In this document: piece by piece, positions 6,586-15,666 of the stretch
Position numbering within the stretch: position 1 is the first letter of the stretch
Layout of the letters: the number at the start of each line of letters is the position of its first letter
Assembly: GCF_937912035.1 (NCBI RefSeq)
Contig: NZ_CALDPF010000030.1
Coordinates: 1 to 64,000 of the forward strand
DNA length: 64,000 nt
Reading direction: 5' to 3'
From: an uncultured Bacteroides sp.
GTDB taxonomy: Bacteria > Bacteroidota > Bacteroidia > Bacteroidales > Bacteroidaceae
The notes under the pieces: model-generated
The model's database searches: none
What the model was told of the DNA's origin: nothing
Seen by the model: the letters and a program-made list of their open reading frames with translations, nothing else
Position numbers and translations under genes: made by a program

Positions 6586-9498
6586 TTAATATCCGAAAAT
6601 ATCCTTCTGTGAGAGTTTTGTAATCTTACCGTATTTTTCCAGTGATTTCATGTCAAGGTCTTTCTCGTTACCAAGAACGCAATAAGTATATTTGCGGTCT
6701 TTAACCCATTTCTGCTGGAAGTCTTTCACATCTTTCAGGGTCATTGTCTGTGCCTGTTCGAACAAAGCTTTTCTAGGATCTCCCTCGATACCTTTGTCCT
6801 GAAGGTCAAGATACTCCCACAAGATATTCATACCTGTAATTCTGTCAGTACGCAAGCGGCTGATAGTTCCTTCCTGAGCCAGCTTGAATGCTTTTTCAGA
6901 TTCAGGCATATTGTTGATTATCTCATCGAAAGCCTTCATGGCGTCTATCATCTTGTCGTTCTGAGTAGCGATGAACGAACGGAAGATGTATGGATATTCC
7001 TTTTTAGAAGGAGAGGCGATGAAAGCGTATGATGAATATGCAAGACTTCTTGCTTCACGCATTTCCTGGAATACTATTGAGTTCATGCCACCGCTGAAGT
7101 ATTCGTTGTACATGCTCAAAGTAGGCTGGATTGTAGCATCGTATTGCTTTTCGAAGTTTGAGATACCTGTGAAATAGATTTGTTTTGCATCGTATTCGGC
7201 AAAATAAACCTTGTTTTCAGTTGTAGGCTGATACTTGTAGTCGTATGCAGGTGCAGGTACGTCCTGAAGCTGGGCAGGTACGTTATGATACTGGTCGATT
7301 AGAGAAGTAAGTTCTTTTTCATCGGCAGGACCATAGTACATGATGCGATGCTTGTAGCTGTTGAATTTATGTATGCGGTCTACCAGTTCCTGAGGATTCA
7401 TCTCTGTAAGTTCTTTTTCAGACAGGATGTTCTTCGAAGGTGAGTGTTCGCCCCACATAGCGTAAGAAAGCAGTTGTGAGAAGTTTGCAGACTGGTTGAG
7501 TTTGGCGTCCGCACGTTTCTTCAATATGTCAGCCGCATAGTTCTTGTAAGCGTTTTCGTCAACCTGTGCGTCGGCAAGGATCTCTTCGAACAACTGCATT
7601 GCCTGAGGCATATTTTCCTGAAGACCTGAAAGCACTACGTATGTGCGGTCCAATCCCGGATGTACGCTGAACGAGCATGCCAGACGATAGAATTCCTTGT
7701 TGATTTCAGCAAGAGATTTCTTTGAAGTTCCAAGATATTCCATGTATGAGAATGCTGTACCCAGAGCCTTGTCGTTCTGGCTGCCCATATCGAATACATA
7801 AATCATTTGGAACAGATCGTTCATGTCGTTCTTTTTGTAAAGTACTTCGATATCTGATTTTGCATTGAATTTCTGCATGTCTTTTTCGAAGTCGAGGAAT
7901 ACAGGTTCGATAGGAGTAACCTTGCTTGCCTGAATTTCTTTTAGGAATGAGCTTACGCTGTCACGGTTCATAACGATAGGAGTGATAGACGGTTTGTCCA
8001 TCTTCTTTTCGTTAGGATCTTTACCCATGCGCTTGTAAACTAAAGCGTAGTTGTCAGCAAAATATTTGTTTGCGAAGTCAACAACCTGCTGCTTGTTCAC
8101 CTTGCTCATCTTATCGATGAAGTTTACTACATCACTCCACTGGTCACCGTCAACGAAGGCTGAAACAAACATGTCGGCTCTGCTTTGGTTGCTTTCAAGC
8201 TGTTTCATGTAGTAGAGTTTGTAGTTGTTGATTGTAGCCTGAAGCAGTTCTTCGTCGAATTCACCTTTACGCAGTTTTTCAACTTCAGCCAGCATAAGGT
8301 CTTTAACTTCGTCCAAAGTCTGTCCCTGTTTTGGCTGACCGCTTATCATATATGTATAGTAGTCCGACAAACCGAGTGAGCCTGCGAAGCATCCCAAAAC
8401 TTTCTGCTGTTGGTTCAGGTTTACGTCAAGCAGACCAGCCTGTCCGTTGTAAAGAATAGAGCTGATGAGTGCAGAGATGACATCATCGTCAACTGTAGTA
8501 GGCATTCTCCATGCCAGTGCTACGCTTTCTGCATCAAGTCCCATAACTTCCTTCACAACAGGTTCCTTGATAGGTGATTCCTTTGGCTGAGGACGTTCAG
8601 GCAAATTCGGATTAGCCTTCATCTCACCGAAATACTTGTTGATTATTTCGATAGTTTCATCCGGATTCATATCACCTGACATACAGATGGCCATATTGTT
8701 AGGCACATACCATGTCTTGAAATAATTCTTGATATTTGTGATAGAAGGATTCTTCAGATGTTCCTGCGAACCGAGTACAGTCTGAGTTCCGTATGGATAA
8801 TCAGGATAAAGAGCGTTCAACAAAGTTTCATATACCTTTCTGAAATCCTTTGTGAGCGACATGTTCTTTTCTTCGTAAACAGTTTCCAGCTCAGTGTGGA
8901 ATCCTCTGATTGTAGCATTCTGGAATCTGTCTGCCTGAATCTTGGCCCAGTTGTCTATTTCGTTCGACGGTATGTCTTCCACATACACTGTCTGGTCGTA
9001 GCTGGTGTAGGCATTTGTTCCGTTTGCGCCGATAGCTGCCATCAGCTTGTCGTACTCGTTAGGAATAGCTATTTTTGAAGCTTCGTATGACACACTGTCT
9101 ATCTGGTGATAGATAGCTTTTCTTTCAGCTTCGTCAGTAGTTTTTCTGTAAACTTCGAACAGACGTTCTATTTCGTCCAGCATAGGTTTTTCCTTGCTGA
9201 AGTCTGTAGTACCGAACTTCTGTGTTCCTTTGAACATCAGGTGTTCGAAATAGTGTGCAAGACCTGTAGTCTCGGCAGGGTCATTCTTTCCACCCACTCT
9301 TACGGCGATGTAAGTCTGGATACGCGGAGTTTCCTTGTTTACTGTCAGGTAAACCTTCAATCCGTTGTCAAGTGTGTAGATGCGTGTCTGCATCGGATCG
9401 TTAGGTACGGTTTCGTACTTAAACTTCGAATCGTTTCCGCATGCTGTCATCAATGCCAGCAATACGGCTACTCCGATAAATTTCTTTGATTTGTTCAT
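6586..9498 (-). CDS. M16 family zinc metallopeptidase lipoprotein (two-lobe, PqqL/pitrilysin type)
   Basis: 970 residues. Seen: lipoprotein signal ending MTAC at about Cys20; inverted zinc motif HYFEH (HxxEH) near residue 83 with the distal acidic residue in ELETVYEEKNM; then inactive M16 repeats, giving the full two-lobe clamshell of about 950 residues. Known: such enzymes degrade peptides up to small proteins inside the clamshell chamber, and periplasmic members occur widely in Bacteroidales. Inferred: breakdown of imported or misfolded peptides in the periplasm. Monocistronic with its own terminator. The family is clear; the substrate is not visible. Confidence 0.92.
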   Translation of the reverse strand: MNKSKKFIGVAVLLALMTACGNDSKFKYETVPNDPMQTRIYTLDNGLKVYLTVNKETPRIQTYIAVRVGGKNDPAETTGLAHYFEHLMFKGTQKFGTTDFSKEKPMLDEIERLFEVYRKTTDEAERKAIYHQIDSVSYEASKIAIPNEYDKLMAAIGANGTNAYTSYDQTVYVEDIPSNEIDNWAKIQADRFQNATIRGFHTELETVYEEKNMSLTKDFRKVYETLLNALYPDYPYGTQTVLGSQEHLKNPSITNIKNYFKTWYVPNNMAICMSGDMNPDETIEIINKYFGEMKANPNLPERPQPKESPIKEPVVKEVMGLDAESVALAWRMPTTVDDDVISALISSILYNGQAGLLDVNLNQQQKVLGCFAGSLGLSDYYTYMISGQPKQGQTLDEVKDLMLAEVEKLRKGEFDEELLQATINNYKLYYMKQLESNQSRADMFVSAFVDGDQWSDVVNFIDKMSKVNKQQVVDFANKYFADNYALVYKRMGKDPNEKKMDKPSITPIVMNRDSVSSFLKEIQASKVTPIEPVFLDFEKDMQKFNAKSDIEVLYKKNDMNDLFQMIYVFDMGSQNDKALGTAFSYMEYLGTSKKSLAEINKEFYRLACSFSVHPGLDRTYVVLSGLQENMPQAMQLFEEILADAQVDENAYKNYAADILKKRADAKLNQSANFSQLLSYAMWGEHSPSKNILSEKELTEMNPQELVDRIHKFNSYKHRIMYYGPADEKELTSLIDQYHNVPAQLQDVPAPAYDYKYQPTTENKVYFAEYDAKQIYFTGISNFEKQYDATIQPTLSMYNEYFSGGMNSIVFQEMREARSLAYSSYAFIASPSKKEYPYIFRSFIATQNDKMIDAMKAFDEIINNMPESEKAFKLAQEGTISRLRTDRITGMNILWEYLDLQDKGIEGDPRKALFEQAQTMTLKDVKDFQQKWVKDRKYTYCVLGNEKDLDMKSLEKYGKITKLSQKDIFGY

Positions 9499-9614
9499 AC
9501 TTCTGTTATTTGTAATATAATGCGAAGATACACAATGTTTTTCTAAAAATATGTCATAGAACAGATTTTTTATCTTTATGTATATCAGTTTTTGCTTATG
9601 CGATGAAAAACGGC

Positions 9615-9655
9615 ATAAAAAAAGTGTAAACTACAATAAAATGTAATTTACACTT
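9615..9655 (-). terminator. Intrinsic terminator after the SlyD-like gene
   Basis: Perfect 9-bp stem AAGTGTAAA (9622-9630) / TTTACACTT (9647-9655); on the minus strand it runs into a T tract. It is 28 bases past the stop codon at 9683. Confidence 0.85.
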
Positions 9656-9682
9656 ATGCTAAATCAGTCTTTTCGTCTGTAA

Positions 9683-10255
9683 TTAATGACATCCGCAGCA
9701 ACCACCACCGCAGTCTTCATCGTGGTCGCCGCATCCGCCGCCACAACCGCTGCATCCGCCACCGCATCCGCTCATTGAGTTAACGATGTCCTGAACTTCC
9801 TTGTTTGTTGCTTCACGCATTTCCAATACAGAACCTTCGAATATCAGATCCTTGCCTGCGTGAGGGTGGTTAAGGTCGATAGTTACAGTACTGTCAGTGA
9901 TTTCACCAACGTTTGCATAGAACTGGTTACCTTCGCCGTCGTTCAGCATGATGATGTTTCCTTCGAACACGTTGTCTTCGTCGAATTTGCCATCAGGACC
10001 GCAGAATGCTGATTTAGGAAGAGTCTTTATTCCTTCAGGATCTACTTCGCCGTATGCTTCAGCACAAGGGATAGTAAAGTTGAAGTTGTCTCCCTTAGCA
10101 AGTGCTGTTATTTCTTTTTCAAATCTTTCAAGTGTATATCCTATACCTGTGATGAACTGGAAAGGATGTTCTGCAGGAGCTTCTTCTATCAATTCTTTTT
10201 CGCCGTCTATCATAGCATAAAGTTTGTATGCTACGGTGATGTACTTATTTTCCAT
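9683..10255 (-). CDS. slyD: SlyD-like FKBP-type peptidyl-prolyl isomerase with metal-binding tail
   Basis: 190 residues. Seen: short N-terminal FKBP half, an inserted IF-type chaperone flap (about 65-130), the return to FKBP (DLNHPHAGKDLIFEGSVLEMREAT), and a C-terminal tail of about 27 residues made almost only of Gly, Cys, His and Asp. Known: SlyD proteins isomerise prolyl bonds, act as chaperones and bind nickel or zinc through a His/Cys tail that helps hydrogenase or urease maturation in some bacteria. The canonical FKBP start (KYITVAYKLY) fits the SlyD group. Inferred: cytoplasmic folding catalyst and metal buffer; no nickel enzyme gene is nearby. Confidence 0.9.
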   Translation of the reverse strand: MENKYITVAYKLYAMIDGEKELIEEAPAEHPFQFITGIGYTLERFEKEITALAKGDNFNFTIPCAEAYGEVDPEGIKTLPKSAFCGPDGKFDEDNVFEGNIIMLNDGEGNQFYANVGEITDSTVTIDLNHPHAGKDLIFEGSVLEMREATNKEVQDIVNSMSGCGGGCSGCGGGCGDHDEDCGGGCCGCH

Positions 10256-10287
10256 AATCTAAAATGTATGTTTTAAAAATCCGAACG

Positions 10288-10295
10288 CAAAGGTA
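10288..10295 (-). promoter_or_regulatory. Candidate -7 promoter element of the SlyD-like gene
   Basis: TACCTTTG on the minus strand is an exact TAnnTTTG match, 32 bases before the ATG at 10255. The -33 position holds only a weak TCTG at 22 bases. Confidence 0.45.
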
Positions 10296-10460
10296 GTAAA
10301 AAGCTTTTAATTTTAGGCAGATATGTACTTTGGTTTTTCAGATATTCATATTTTTGTAAAAAAACTTATTTTCTGATGCAACATTTCACTCGCTAGTTCC
10401 GTCTTTCACATAGAATGCGCATCAAAAGCTTATGTATAACACTTAAAAGATGAGTCAGTC

Positions 10461-10943
10461 ATGAAAAAATATTTTTTTATAGCTATGCTGTTTTCAGCCC
10501 AGATGCTATGTGCTGTAAATGTAAATTCTATTATCAACGAGTTTAAGGATGCCGATAGGGCAGAGTATGTAAGTGTTCCGTGGATATTGATGAAAATGGG
10601 ACACATGTTTATGGACGAAGAAGACAAGGATGATATCGCCGCACGTATTAACAGCGTCAGAGTTCTCGACCTGGAAGAATGCAGTGAGCGTGTGAAGGCC
10701 AGATTTACAAAAAGAGTGGCCTCGCTAAACGGAGACGGATATGAGACAATGGTCCGCGCCAAAGATCAGGATGGAAGCGTGCAGATACTTGTCAAGGAAA
10801 AGAAAGATATAATTAAGGAACTTCTTATAATATGTGGAGGAAAAGATGATTGTGCCTTGATAGTTCTCAAAGGAAATATCAGACAGGAGGATATAGACAA
10901 ACTAGTGCAACAGGAAACAGATAAACGCAATGGACGCAAATGA
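10461..10943 (+). CDS. DUF4252 protein, first gene of sigma-factor operon
   Basis: 160 residues. Seen: signal peptide (MKKYFFIAMLFSAQMLCA) without a convincing lipobox, then a small mixed alpha/beta domain typical of DUF4252, with the conserved central portion ending in VKEKKDIIKELLIICGG and ILKGNI. Known: DUF4252 proteins sit beside ECF sigma factors in many Bacteroidales; their role is not established. It overlaps the sigma gene by 14 bases. Its distant paralogue closes the same operon. Inferred: an exported component of the envelope signal that this sigma factor answers to. Confidence 0.8.
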   Translation: MKKYFFIAMLFSAQMLCAVNVNSIINEFKDADRAEYVSVPWILMKMGHMFMDEEDKDDIAARINSVRVLDLEECSERVKARFTKRVASLNGDGYETMVRAKDQDGSVQILVKEKKDIIKELLIICGGKDDCALIVLKGNIRQEDIDKLVQQETDKRNGRK

Positions 10944-11436
10944 ATTTAAGTCACTCTTCATTCCGTACCATGCAAAACTCTACAGGACAGCTTATTCCAT
11001 ACTCAGGAATGTCCAGGACGCTGAAGATATAGTGCAGGAGGCTTATCTGAAATTATGGAACAGACGCGATGAACTTGATGCGGCGGTTTGCCGTGAAGCA
11101 TATTGCGTTACTATGGTGAAGAACCTGTGTATGGATTTCATAAGAAGCAGTCATAGTAATTATGAGGACGTGATAGATGAAGAACGGGTTGGCTTGGCAG
11201 ACGATGATATTGGTGAAAGACTGGAACAGAAAGAAGAAAATGTCAGGTTAAGAAAGATGATAGGCGGACTGCCTGACATACAGAAAAAAGTAATGTGGCT
11301 AAGGGATGTAAACGAATGTTCGTTTGATGAAATAGGAAAAGCTACGGGGCTGAACCAGGTGAACATACGTGCCACACTCTCGAAAGCCAGAAAAAAGATA
11401 AGGGAACAGTTTATTAATTTAAAAGACAAGATATGA
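10930..11436 (+). CDS. ECF-type RNA polymerase sigma factor
   Basis: 168 residues. Seen: region 2 near residues 10-75 with YRTAYSILRNVQDAEDIVQEAYLKLW, and region 4 near residues 110-160 ending in a helix-turn-helix (FDEIGKATGLNQVNIRATLSKARKK). Length and order fit the sigma-70 ECF subfamily. It overlaps the upstream DUF4252 ORF by 14 bases and the next gene by 4 (ATGA), so the operon is translationally coupled. Inferred: its activity is held by the product of the next gene, which has the anti-sigma layout. No autoregulated promoter could be identified. Confidence 0.93.
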   Translation: MDANEFKSLFIPYHAKLYRTAYSILRNVQDAEDIVQEAYLKLWNRRDELDAAVCREAYCVTMVKNLCMDFIRSSHSNYEDVIDEERVGLADDDIGERLEQKEENVRLRKMIGGLPDIQKKVMWLRDVNECSFDEIGKATGLNQVNIRATLSKARKKIREQFINLKDKI

Positions 11437-11957
11437 AGGAAGATACAATCAGACATTTGCTTGAAAAATATTACAACGGCGAAACCGATGTTAACGAAGA
11501 AAAAATTCTGGAAGACTATTTCATGCATGATGAAGTATCAGCCGAATTCTCTGTTGACAAAGAGGTGTTCTGTCGTCTGGCTGAGATGAAAGAAAATGAT
11601 GAGCTCATAGTTCCTGAAGGAATGGAGAAACGTATTTCTGACAACATAGACATGTGGGAAAAACAAAGCAAGGCGGATAAGCCACGATATTATACTCTAT
11701 ATAAATATGTGTCGGGAATAGCAGCAGCTGTAGTGATACTGATAGGTATAAGTGTATTTATGCCAAAGAGTCAGGAGGACAGAACGGTGATGAAAGATAC
11801 ATTCGACAATCCTCAGGAAGCATACATGGCAACCGAAAATGCCCTGCAGCTTTTTGCCGAAGCTTTCAATAAAGGCGACGCTCAGATAGAGAAAGCAAGA
11901 AGCGTGACAATAAGTTTAAAAGAAAAAATTGACAATATTAAAAACTTTAGAAAATGA
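11433..11957 (+). CDS. Putative anti-sigma factor, single-pass membrane protein
   Basis: 174 residues. Seen: an N-terminal cytoplasmic segment of about 85 residues rich in acidic and leucine residues (RHLLEKYYNGETDVNEEKIL, the short helical start typical of Bacteroidales anti-sigma proteins), one transmembrane helix at about 92-110 (SGIAAAVVILIGISVFM), and a periplasmic tail of about 60 residues that looks helical. No FecR domain is present. The 4-base overlaps with the sigma gene and with the following DUF4252 gene argue for coupled expression. The anti-sigma role is inferred from position and topology. Confidence 0.7.
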   Translation: MKEDTIRHLLEKYYNGETDVNEEKILEDYFMHDEVSAEFSVDKEVFCRLAEMKENDELIVPEGMEKRISDNIDMWEKQSKADKPRYYTLYKYVSGIAAAVVILIGISVFMPKSQEDRTVMKDTFDNPQEAYMATENALQLFAEAFNKGDAQIEKARSVTISLKEKIDNIKNFRK

Positions 11958-12403
11958 AAGCAAGATTATTTATTATAGTAAGTGTTATGCTGGCAGCATT
12001 GTCTGTTAACGCACAGAATCGTTTTGAGAAAATAGCTGAAATGGAAGGCGTGACTTCCGTTTATGTATCTCCGAAAATGTTCAGTATGATGAATGGTTCA
12101 AACACCGGTGATATAAATATAGATAAAGTGGCAAAGAAACTTACCGGATTGCAAATTCTTTCGTCCGAAAATCAGGAAGCTTCGGATATGTTACGCAAGG
12201 AAACTGCATTTGTCAATACCAAAAACGGATATGAAGAATTATTGCGTGTAAAAGAAGGAAATGAACGTGTGTTCATTTATACGAAGGAGAATAAGGACGC
12301 AAACGAATATGTTCTGTTGGTTGATGAAGGTAAGGAATTTACGGTAATAATTCTTGAAGGAAAACTCACTGTAGATGAAGTTCGCGGTATTGTAAATCAG
12401 TAG
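11954..12403 (+). CDS. DUF4252 protein, last gene of sigma-factor operon
   Basis: 149 residues. Seen: signal peptide ending in SVNAQ, then a DUF4252 domain with FEKIAEMEGVTSVYVSPKMFSMM and a C-terminal VIILEGKLTVDEVRGIV. It is better conserved in pattern than the first DUF4252 gene of the operon. The 4-base overlap with the anti-sigma gene and the strong hairpin 60 bases downstream mark the end of the transcript. The domain's biochemical role is not known; exported location is inferred from the signal peptide. Confidence 0.85.
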   Translation: MKARLFIIVSVMLAALSVNAQNRFEKIAEMEGVTSVYVSPKMFSMMNGSNTGDINIDKVAKKLTGLQILSSENQEASDMLRKETAFVNTKNGYEELLRVKEGNERVFIYTKENKDANEYVLLVDEGKEFTVIILEGKLTVDEVRGIVNQ

Positions 12404-12435
12404 TACGGAAATTACCGTTGATACGTTTTAAAATA

Positions 12436-12497
12436 ATGAACTGTCGTTCGAAACGAAATGAACTGTCATTTAAGTTCGAATGACAGTTCATTTTTTC
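12436..12497 (+). terminator. Terminator with an alternative upstream pairing arm
   Basis: A perfect 13-bp stem, 12458-12470 with 12479-12491, is followed by TTTTTT and ends the sigma operon. A near copy of its left arm (12436-12452) can pair over 17 positions, with one G-U, with 12475-12491. The two folds exclude each other because they share the right arm. Confidence 0.85.
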
Positions 12498-12654
12498 ACT
12501 ATATATTTGAAGCCCATAAAAAATTCAATTATCGGTGATTGAATTTAATACCATTTCAAGCCTGTAAAGAAAGTTTTTGTTGATAAACTTGACCGTTACA
12601 TTGATATTATTTCCATTTATATAGAATTTATTTTATTCTTTCATTCAATAAAGA

Positions 12655-12662
12655 TAGTTTTG
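12655..12662 (+). promoter_or_regulatory. Candidate -7 promoter element of the LytS-like operon
   Basis: TAGTTTTG fits TAnnTTTG and lies 24 bases before the ATG at 12687. No clear -33 partner was seen. Confidence 0.35.
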
Positions 12663-12686
12663 TAACAGGTTAATGAATAAGATAGT

Positions 12687-13748
12687 ATGGTTGACATAAG
12701 AAAAATAAAAGGAGATATTATTGAGAATATAATATATTTGTTGTTACTGTGCGCATTCTTGCTTTTCCCGATAATTGTTTTGGGGGGAACGGGAAACCTC
12801 AGATGGGAAAGGGTTTTGCTGGAGTGGGTAAGACTGGTTCCATATCTGGTATTTTTTATAATCCATAACAATATCTTGATACCTCATTTACTTTTCAAGA
12901 AGAAAACGGCGATGTATGTTTGTGGTGTATCTGTAGGAATGATAATTTTTTTAATGCTGTTTCTGTTATGCAGAGAAATACAGTTTATGATTCTTCCGGA
13001 TGAACCACCTCGTTCTCCGTATGCTCCAGGAATGCATAAAGGATTCTTTTTTATAAAGAATTTTCCAGACAAATTACTTTTTATGGCTTTAATTCTATCA
13101 TTTAATCTTTTGCTGAAGTATTTCTTTCTTCAACAGAAGAAACTCAGACAAGAGGAAGCAAAGGGAAAGGAAATGTTACGCACAGAGCTGAATTTCCTGA
13201 AGAACCAGATAAGTCCGCATTTTTTTATGAATACATTGAATAATATTCATGCCCTTATAGATTATGACCCATATGCAGCAAAGGAAACCATAATATCTCT
13301 TTCAAAATTAATGCGACATATTCTTTATGATTCTCAGTCAAAAACTGTGTCGATAAAAAAGGAGATGAGTTTTATAAGCAGTTATGTAGAGCTGATGAAG
13401 TTGAAACTTTCAGATAGAGTTACAGTGTCATGCTCGATACCTGATGATTTACCAGATAAAAGTATCCCGCCGTTAATATTTACATCACTCATTGAGAATG
13501 CGTTTAAGCATGGAGTAAGTTTGAAAGAAAAAAGCTATATCAGGATAGTTTTTTCTTTTCCCGAAACAGGAAGAATAGAATGTTGTATTATAAACAGTAA
13601 TCATCCTGCCGTATATCCGGAACCTCACAATGGAATAGGGCTGGAGAATACCAGAAGACGTCTTGATATAGAGTTCCCGGCAGCATACCGATTGGATATT
13701 AATGAAACTGAAAAGGAATTTACCGTTATTTTAAATGTACCGATATGA
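12687..13748 (+). CDS. LytS/YehU-type sensor histidine kinase
   Basis: 353 residues. Seen: four predicted membrane helices in the first 150 residues (about 13-37, 45-66, 72-95, 127-147), no periplasmic sensor domain, a short linker, then the His_kinase domain with NQISPHFFMNTLNNIH (phospho-His in the H box), and an ATPase with SLIENAFKHGVS and GIGLENTRRRL. Known: LytS-type kinases signal to LytTR regulators through a membrane-embedded sensor. The stop overlaps the next gene's start by 4 bases. The stimulus is unknown. Confidence 0.92.
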   Translation: MVDIRKIKGDIIENIIYLLLLCAFLLFPIIVLGGTGNLRWERVLLEWVRLVPYLVFFIIHNNILIPHLLFKKKTAMYVCGVSVGMIIFLMLFLLCREIQFMILPDEPPRSPYAPGMHKGFFFIKNFPDKLLFMALILSFNLLLKYFFLQQKKLRQEEAKGKEMLRTELNFLKNQISPHFFMNTLNNIHALIDYDPYAAKETIISLSKLMRHILYDSQSKTVSIKKEMSFISSYVELMKLKLSDRVTVSCSIPDDLPDKSIPPLIFTSLIENAFKHGVSLKEKSYIRIVFSFPETGRIECCIINSNHPAVYPEPHNGIGLENTRRRLDIEFPAAYRLDINETEKEFTVILNVPI

Positions 13749-14464
13749 TAAAATGTATTGCAATTGACGACGAACCTCATGCTTTGAGACAGTTGGCGGA
13801 ATATATAGAGGCTGTGCCATATTTGTCTCTTGAGAGAGCATTTGAAAGTGCAATCGAGGCATGTACTTTTCTGAATGAAAACGAAGTGGATTTGATCTTT
13901 GCCGATATAAATATGCCTGATATTAGTGGAATTGATTTTGCAAAGTCATTGTCGAAACAGGTAAAAATAGTATTTATTACCGCTCACAGTGAATTTGCAT
14001 ACGAGGGCTTTCAATTGGATGCAGCCGACTATCTGTTGAAACCTGTAAGTTTCACGGATTTTCTTAAATCAGCCAATAAGGTGAACGAAAGATATTTCCG
14101 ACAAAATACAAGTCTTCCAGAAATCCTTCAGAATCGTGATTATCTTTTTATAAAATCAGAGTATCGTATAATCAGAATAAACTTCAGAGACATAAAATAC
14201 ATAGAAAGTAAACGTGAATATGTAAAGATATTTCTTGATAATCAGAATCCTATAACATCACTTATGAGTATGAGTAAGCTTGAGGAATATTTGCCTGATA
14301 CGATGTTTATGCGTGTTCACCGCTCGTTTATAGTAAATCTTGAAAAAATAACAGTGGTTGAGCGTAACAGAATAGTATTTGATAATAAGGTATATATACC
14401 AATAAGTGAAAATTTTGGTGACAAGTTTCAGGAATATATGGATAAAGGATTTATTAAAAAATGA
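13745..14464 (+). CDS. LytTR family response regulator
   Basis: 239 residues. Seen: receiver domain with acidic pair DDE at 8-10, phospho-acceptor Asp54 (FADINMPD), and the Lys of LLKPVS near 100; a LytTR DNA-binding domain from about residue 130 (FIKSEYRIIRINFRDIKYIESKREYVKI, then MRVHRSFIVN). Known: LytTR regulators bind direct repeats upstream of their targets. It is coupled by a 4-base overlap to the kinase and followed 13 bases later by the DUF1566 gene, which makes that gene and the phosphoesterase likely targets or co-transcribed partners. Confidence 0.93.
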   Translation: MIKCIAIDDEPHALRQLAEYIEAVPYLSLERAFESAIEACTFLNENEVDLIFADINMPDISGIDFAKSLSKQVKIVFITAHSEFAYEGFQLDAADYLLKPVSFTDFLKSANKVNERYFRQNTSLPEILQNRDYLFIKSEYRIIRINFRDIKYIESKREYVKIFLDNQNPITSLMSMSKLEEYLPDTMFMRVHRSFIVNLEKITVVERNRIVFDNKVYIPISENFGDKFQEYMDKGFIKK

Positions 14465-14477
14465 TATTTTAAAAGGT

Positions 14478-15644
14478 ATGAAAAGATTGTTTTTATTATC
14501 TGTTGCGGTAGTAAGTATACAGATGGGTTATTCGCAAGAAAAGTATCCTATAGTGGATACAGGTCAAAAAGATTGCTACAGTAATAATGGTAAAATTGAA
14601 ATGCCCAAGCCGGGAGAAGCTTTTTACGGGCAGGACGCATGCATTCAGGGAAACCAGCCGAAGTATAGGGATAACGGCGACGGAACAGTTACAGATCTGG
14701 TTACGGGATTGATGTGGGAAAAGAACATGGGTGAGAAACTCACATTCGAAGAAGCCAAGAAAAAAGCGGAGTCATTACGTACGGGAGGATATGACGACTG
14801 GCGTATTCCTACTGTAAAGGAACTGTATTCGCTCATTCAGTTCACGGGGCAGTCTATGGGCGAACGCGCTGTCAAGCCTTTTATTGATACGGATTATTTT
14901 GACCAGCCCATTGGTGACCGCAGTAAAGGAGAGCGTGAAATTGATGTTCAGACATGGACTTCTACCGTATATAAAGGAACAACCATGAACGGGCAGACTA
15001 CTATATTCGGTGTCAATTTCGTGGACGGAAGAATAAAGGGATATCCGCTAAAGAAAAGAAGGGAAGATAACAAGATGTATTTCCGTATGGTGAGAGGCAA
15101 TACAGAGTATGGTAAGAACCTGCTTGTTGATAACGGTGACGGTACTGTTACCGACTATGCTACAGGACTGATGTGGCAGAAAGCTGATAATGGAAAACTT
15201 TATGACTGGAAAGATGCTTTGGCATACGCTGACACGCTCAGCCTGGCAGGATATACTGACTGGTATCTGCCAAATGCAAAGGAACTTGAATCAATAGTGG
15301 ATTATGACCGTTCGCCATCCTATACAAATTCGCCTGCCATATCTCCATTGTTGGAATGTACATTACATAATATGTATGATGGAGTGAAAGATTATGCATT
15401 CTATTGGACATCAACAACTCATCTTGACGGTCGCAATCCATACGAAAGAGCGGTATATGTGTGTTTCGGTCATGCCTGGGGTAGAGAACCTCGCACCGGT
15501 GAACTGTGCGATGTACATGGAGCCGGAGCGCAACGCAGTGACCCTAAGTCTGCCAATCCTTCTGACGTACCGTTTTTCTTCGGACCGCAGAAAGATATGC
15601 AGTGCGTGTATAACGCTGTGAGATGTGTAAGAAAAATTGAATAA
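14478..15644 (+). CDS. Secreted protein with two DUF1566 (Lcl-type) domains
   Basis: 388 residues from the ATG at 14478, chosen for its signal peptide (MKRLFLLSVAVVSIQ, cleavage near GYSQ); a longer ORF runs back into the regulator gene. Seen: two copies of a DUF1566 unit, each starting with DNGDGTVTD..TGLMW and ending in WRIPTVKEL or WYLPNAKEL, at about 60-205 and 220-385. Known: DUF1566 resembles the Legionella collagen-like C-terminal domain and the formylglycine-enzyme-like/C-lectin fold; surface roles are suggested but no function is settled. It follows the two-component pair by 13 bases, so its expression is probably tied to that system. Confidence 0.85.
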   Translation: MKRLFLLSVAVVSIQMGYSQEKYPIVDTGQKDCYSNNGKIEMPKPGEAFYGQDACIQGNQPKYRDNGDGTVTDLVTGLMWEKNMGEKLTFEEAKKKAESLRTGGYDDWRIPTVKELYSLIQFTGQSMGERAVKPFIDTDYFDQPIGDRSKGEREIDVQTWTSTVYKGTTMNGQTTIFGVNFVDGRIKGYPLKKRREDNKMYFRMVRGNTEYGKNLLVDNGDGTVTDYATGLMWQKADNGKLYDWKDALAYADTLSLAGYTDWYLPNAKELESIVDYDRSPSYTNSPAISPLLECTLHNMYDGVKDYAFYWTSTTHLDGRNPYERAVYVCFGHAWGREPRTGELCDVHGAGAQRSDPKSANPSDVPFFFGPQKDMQCVYNAVRCVRKIE

Positions 15645-15666
15645 CAGAACATTAATACTTTCTATC

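Noticed and set aside
9683..9780. The Gly/Cys tail of the SlyD-like protein as a misassembled repeat
   Set aside because: A metal-binding tail of this kind is normal for SlyD, and the frame ends in a proper stop and terminator.
12431..12491. Repeated AATGAACTGTC as the start of a CRISPR array
   Set aside because: There are only two copies with no regular spacers and no cas genes; the sequence is a terminator with a duplicated arm.
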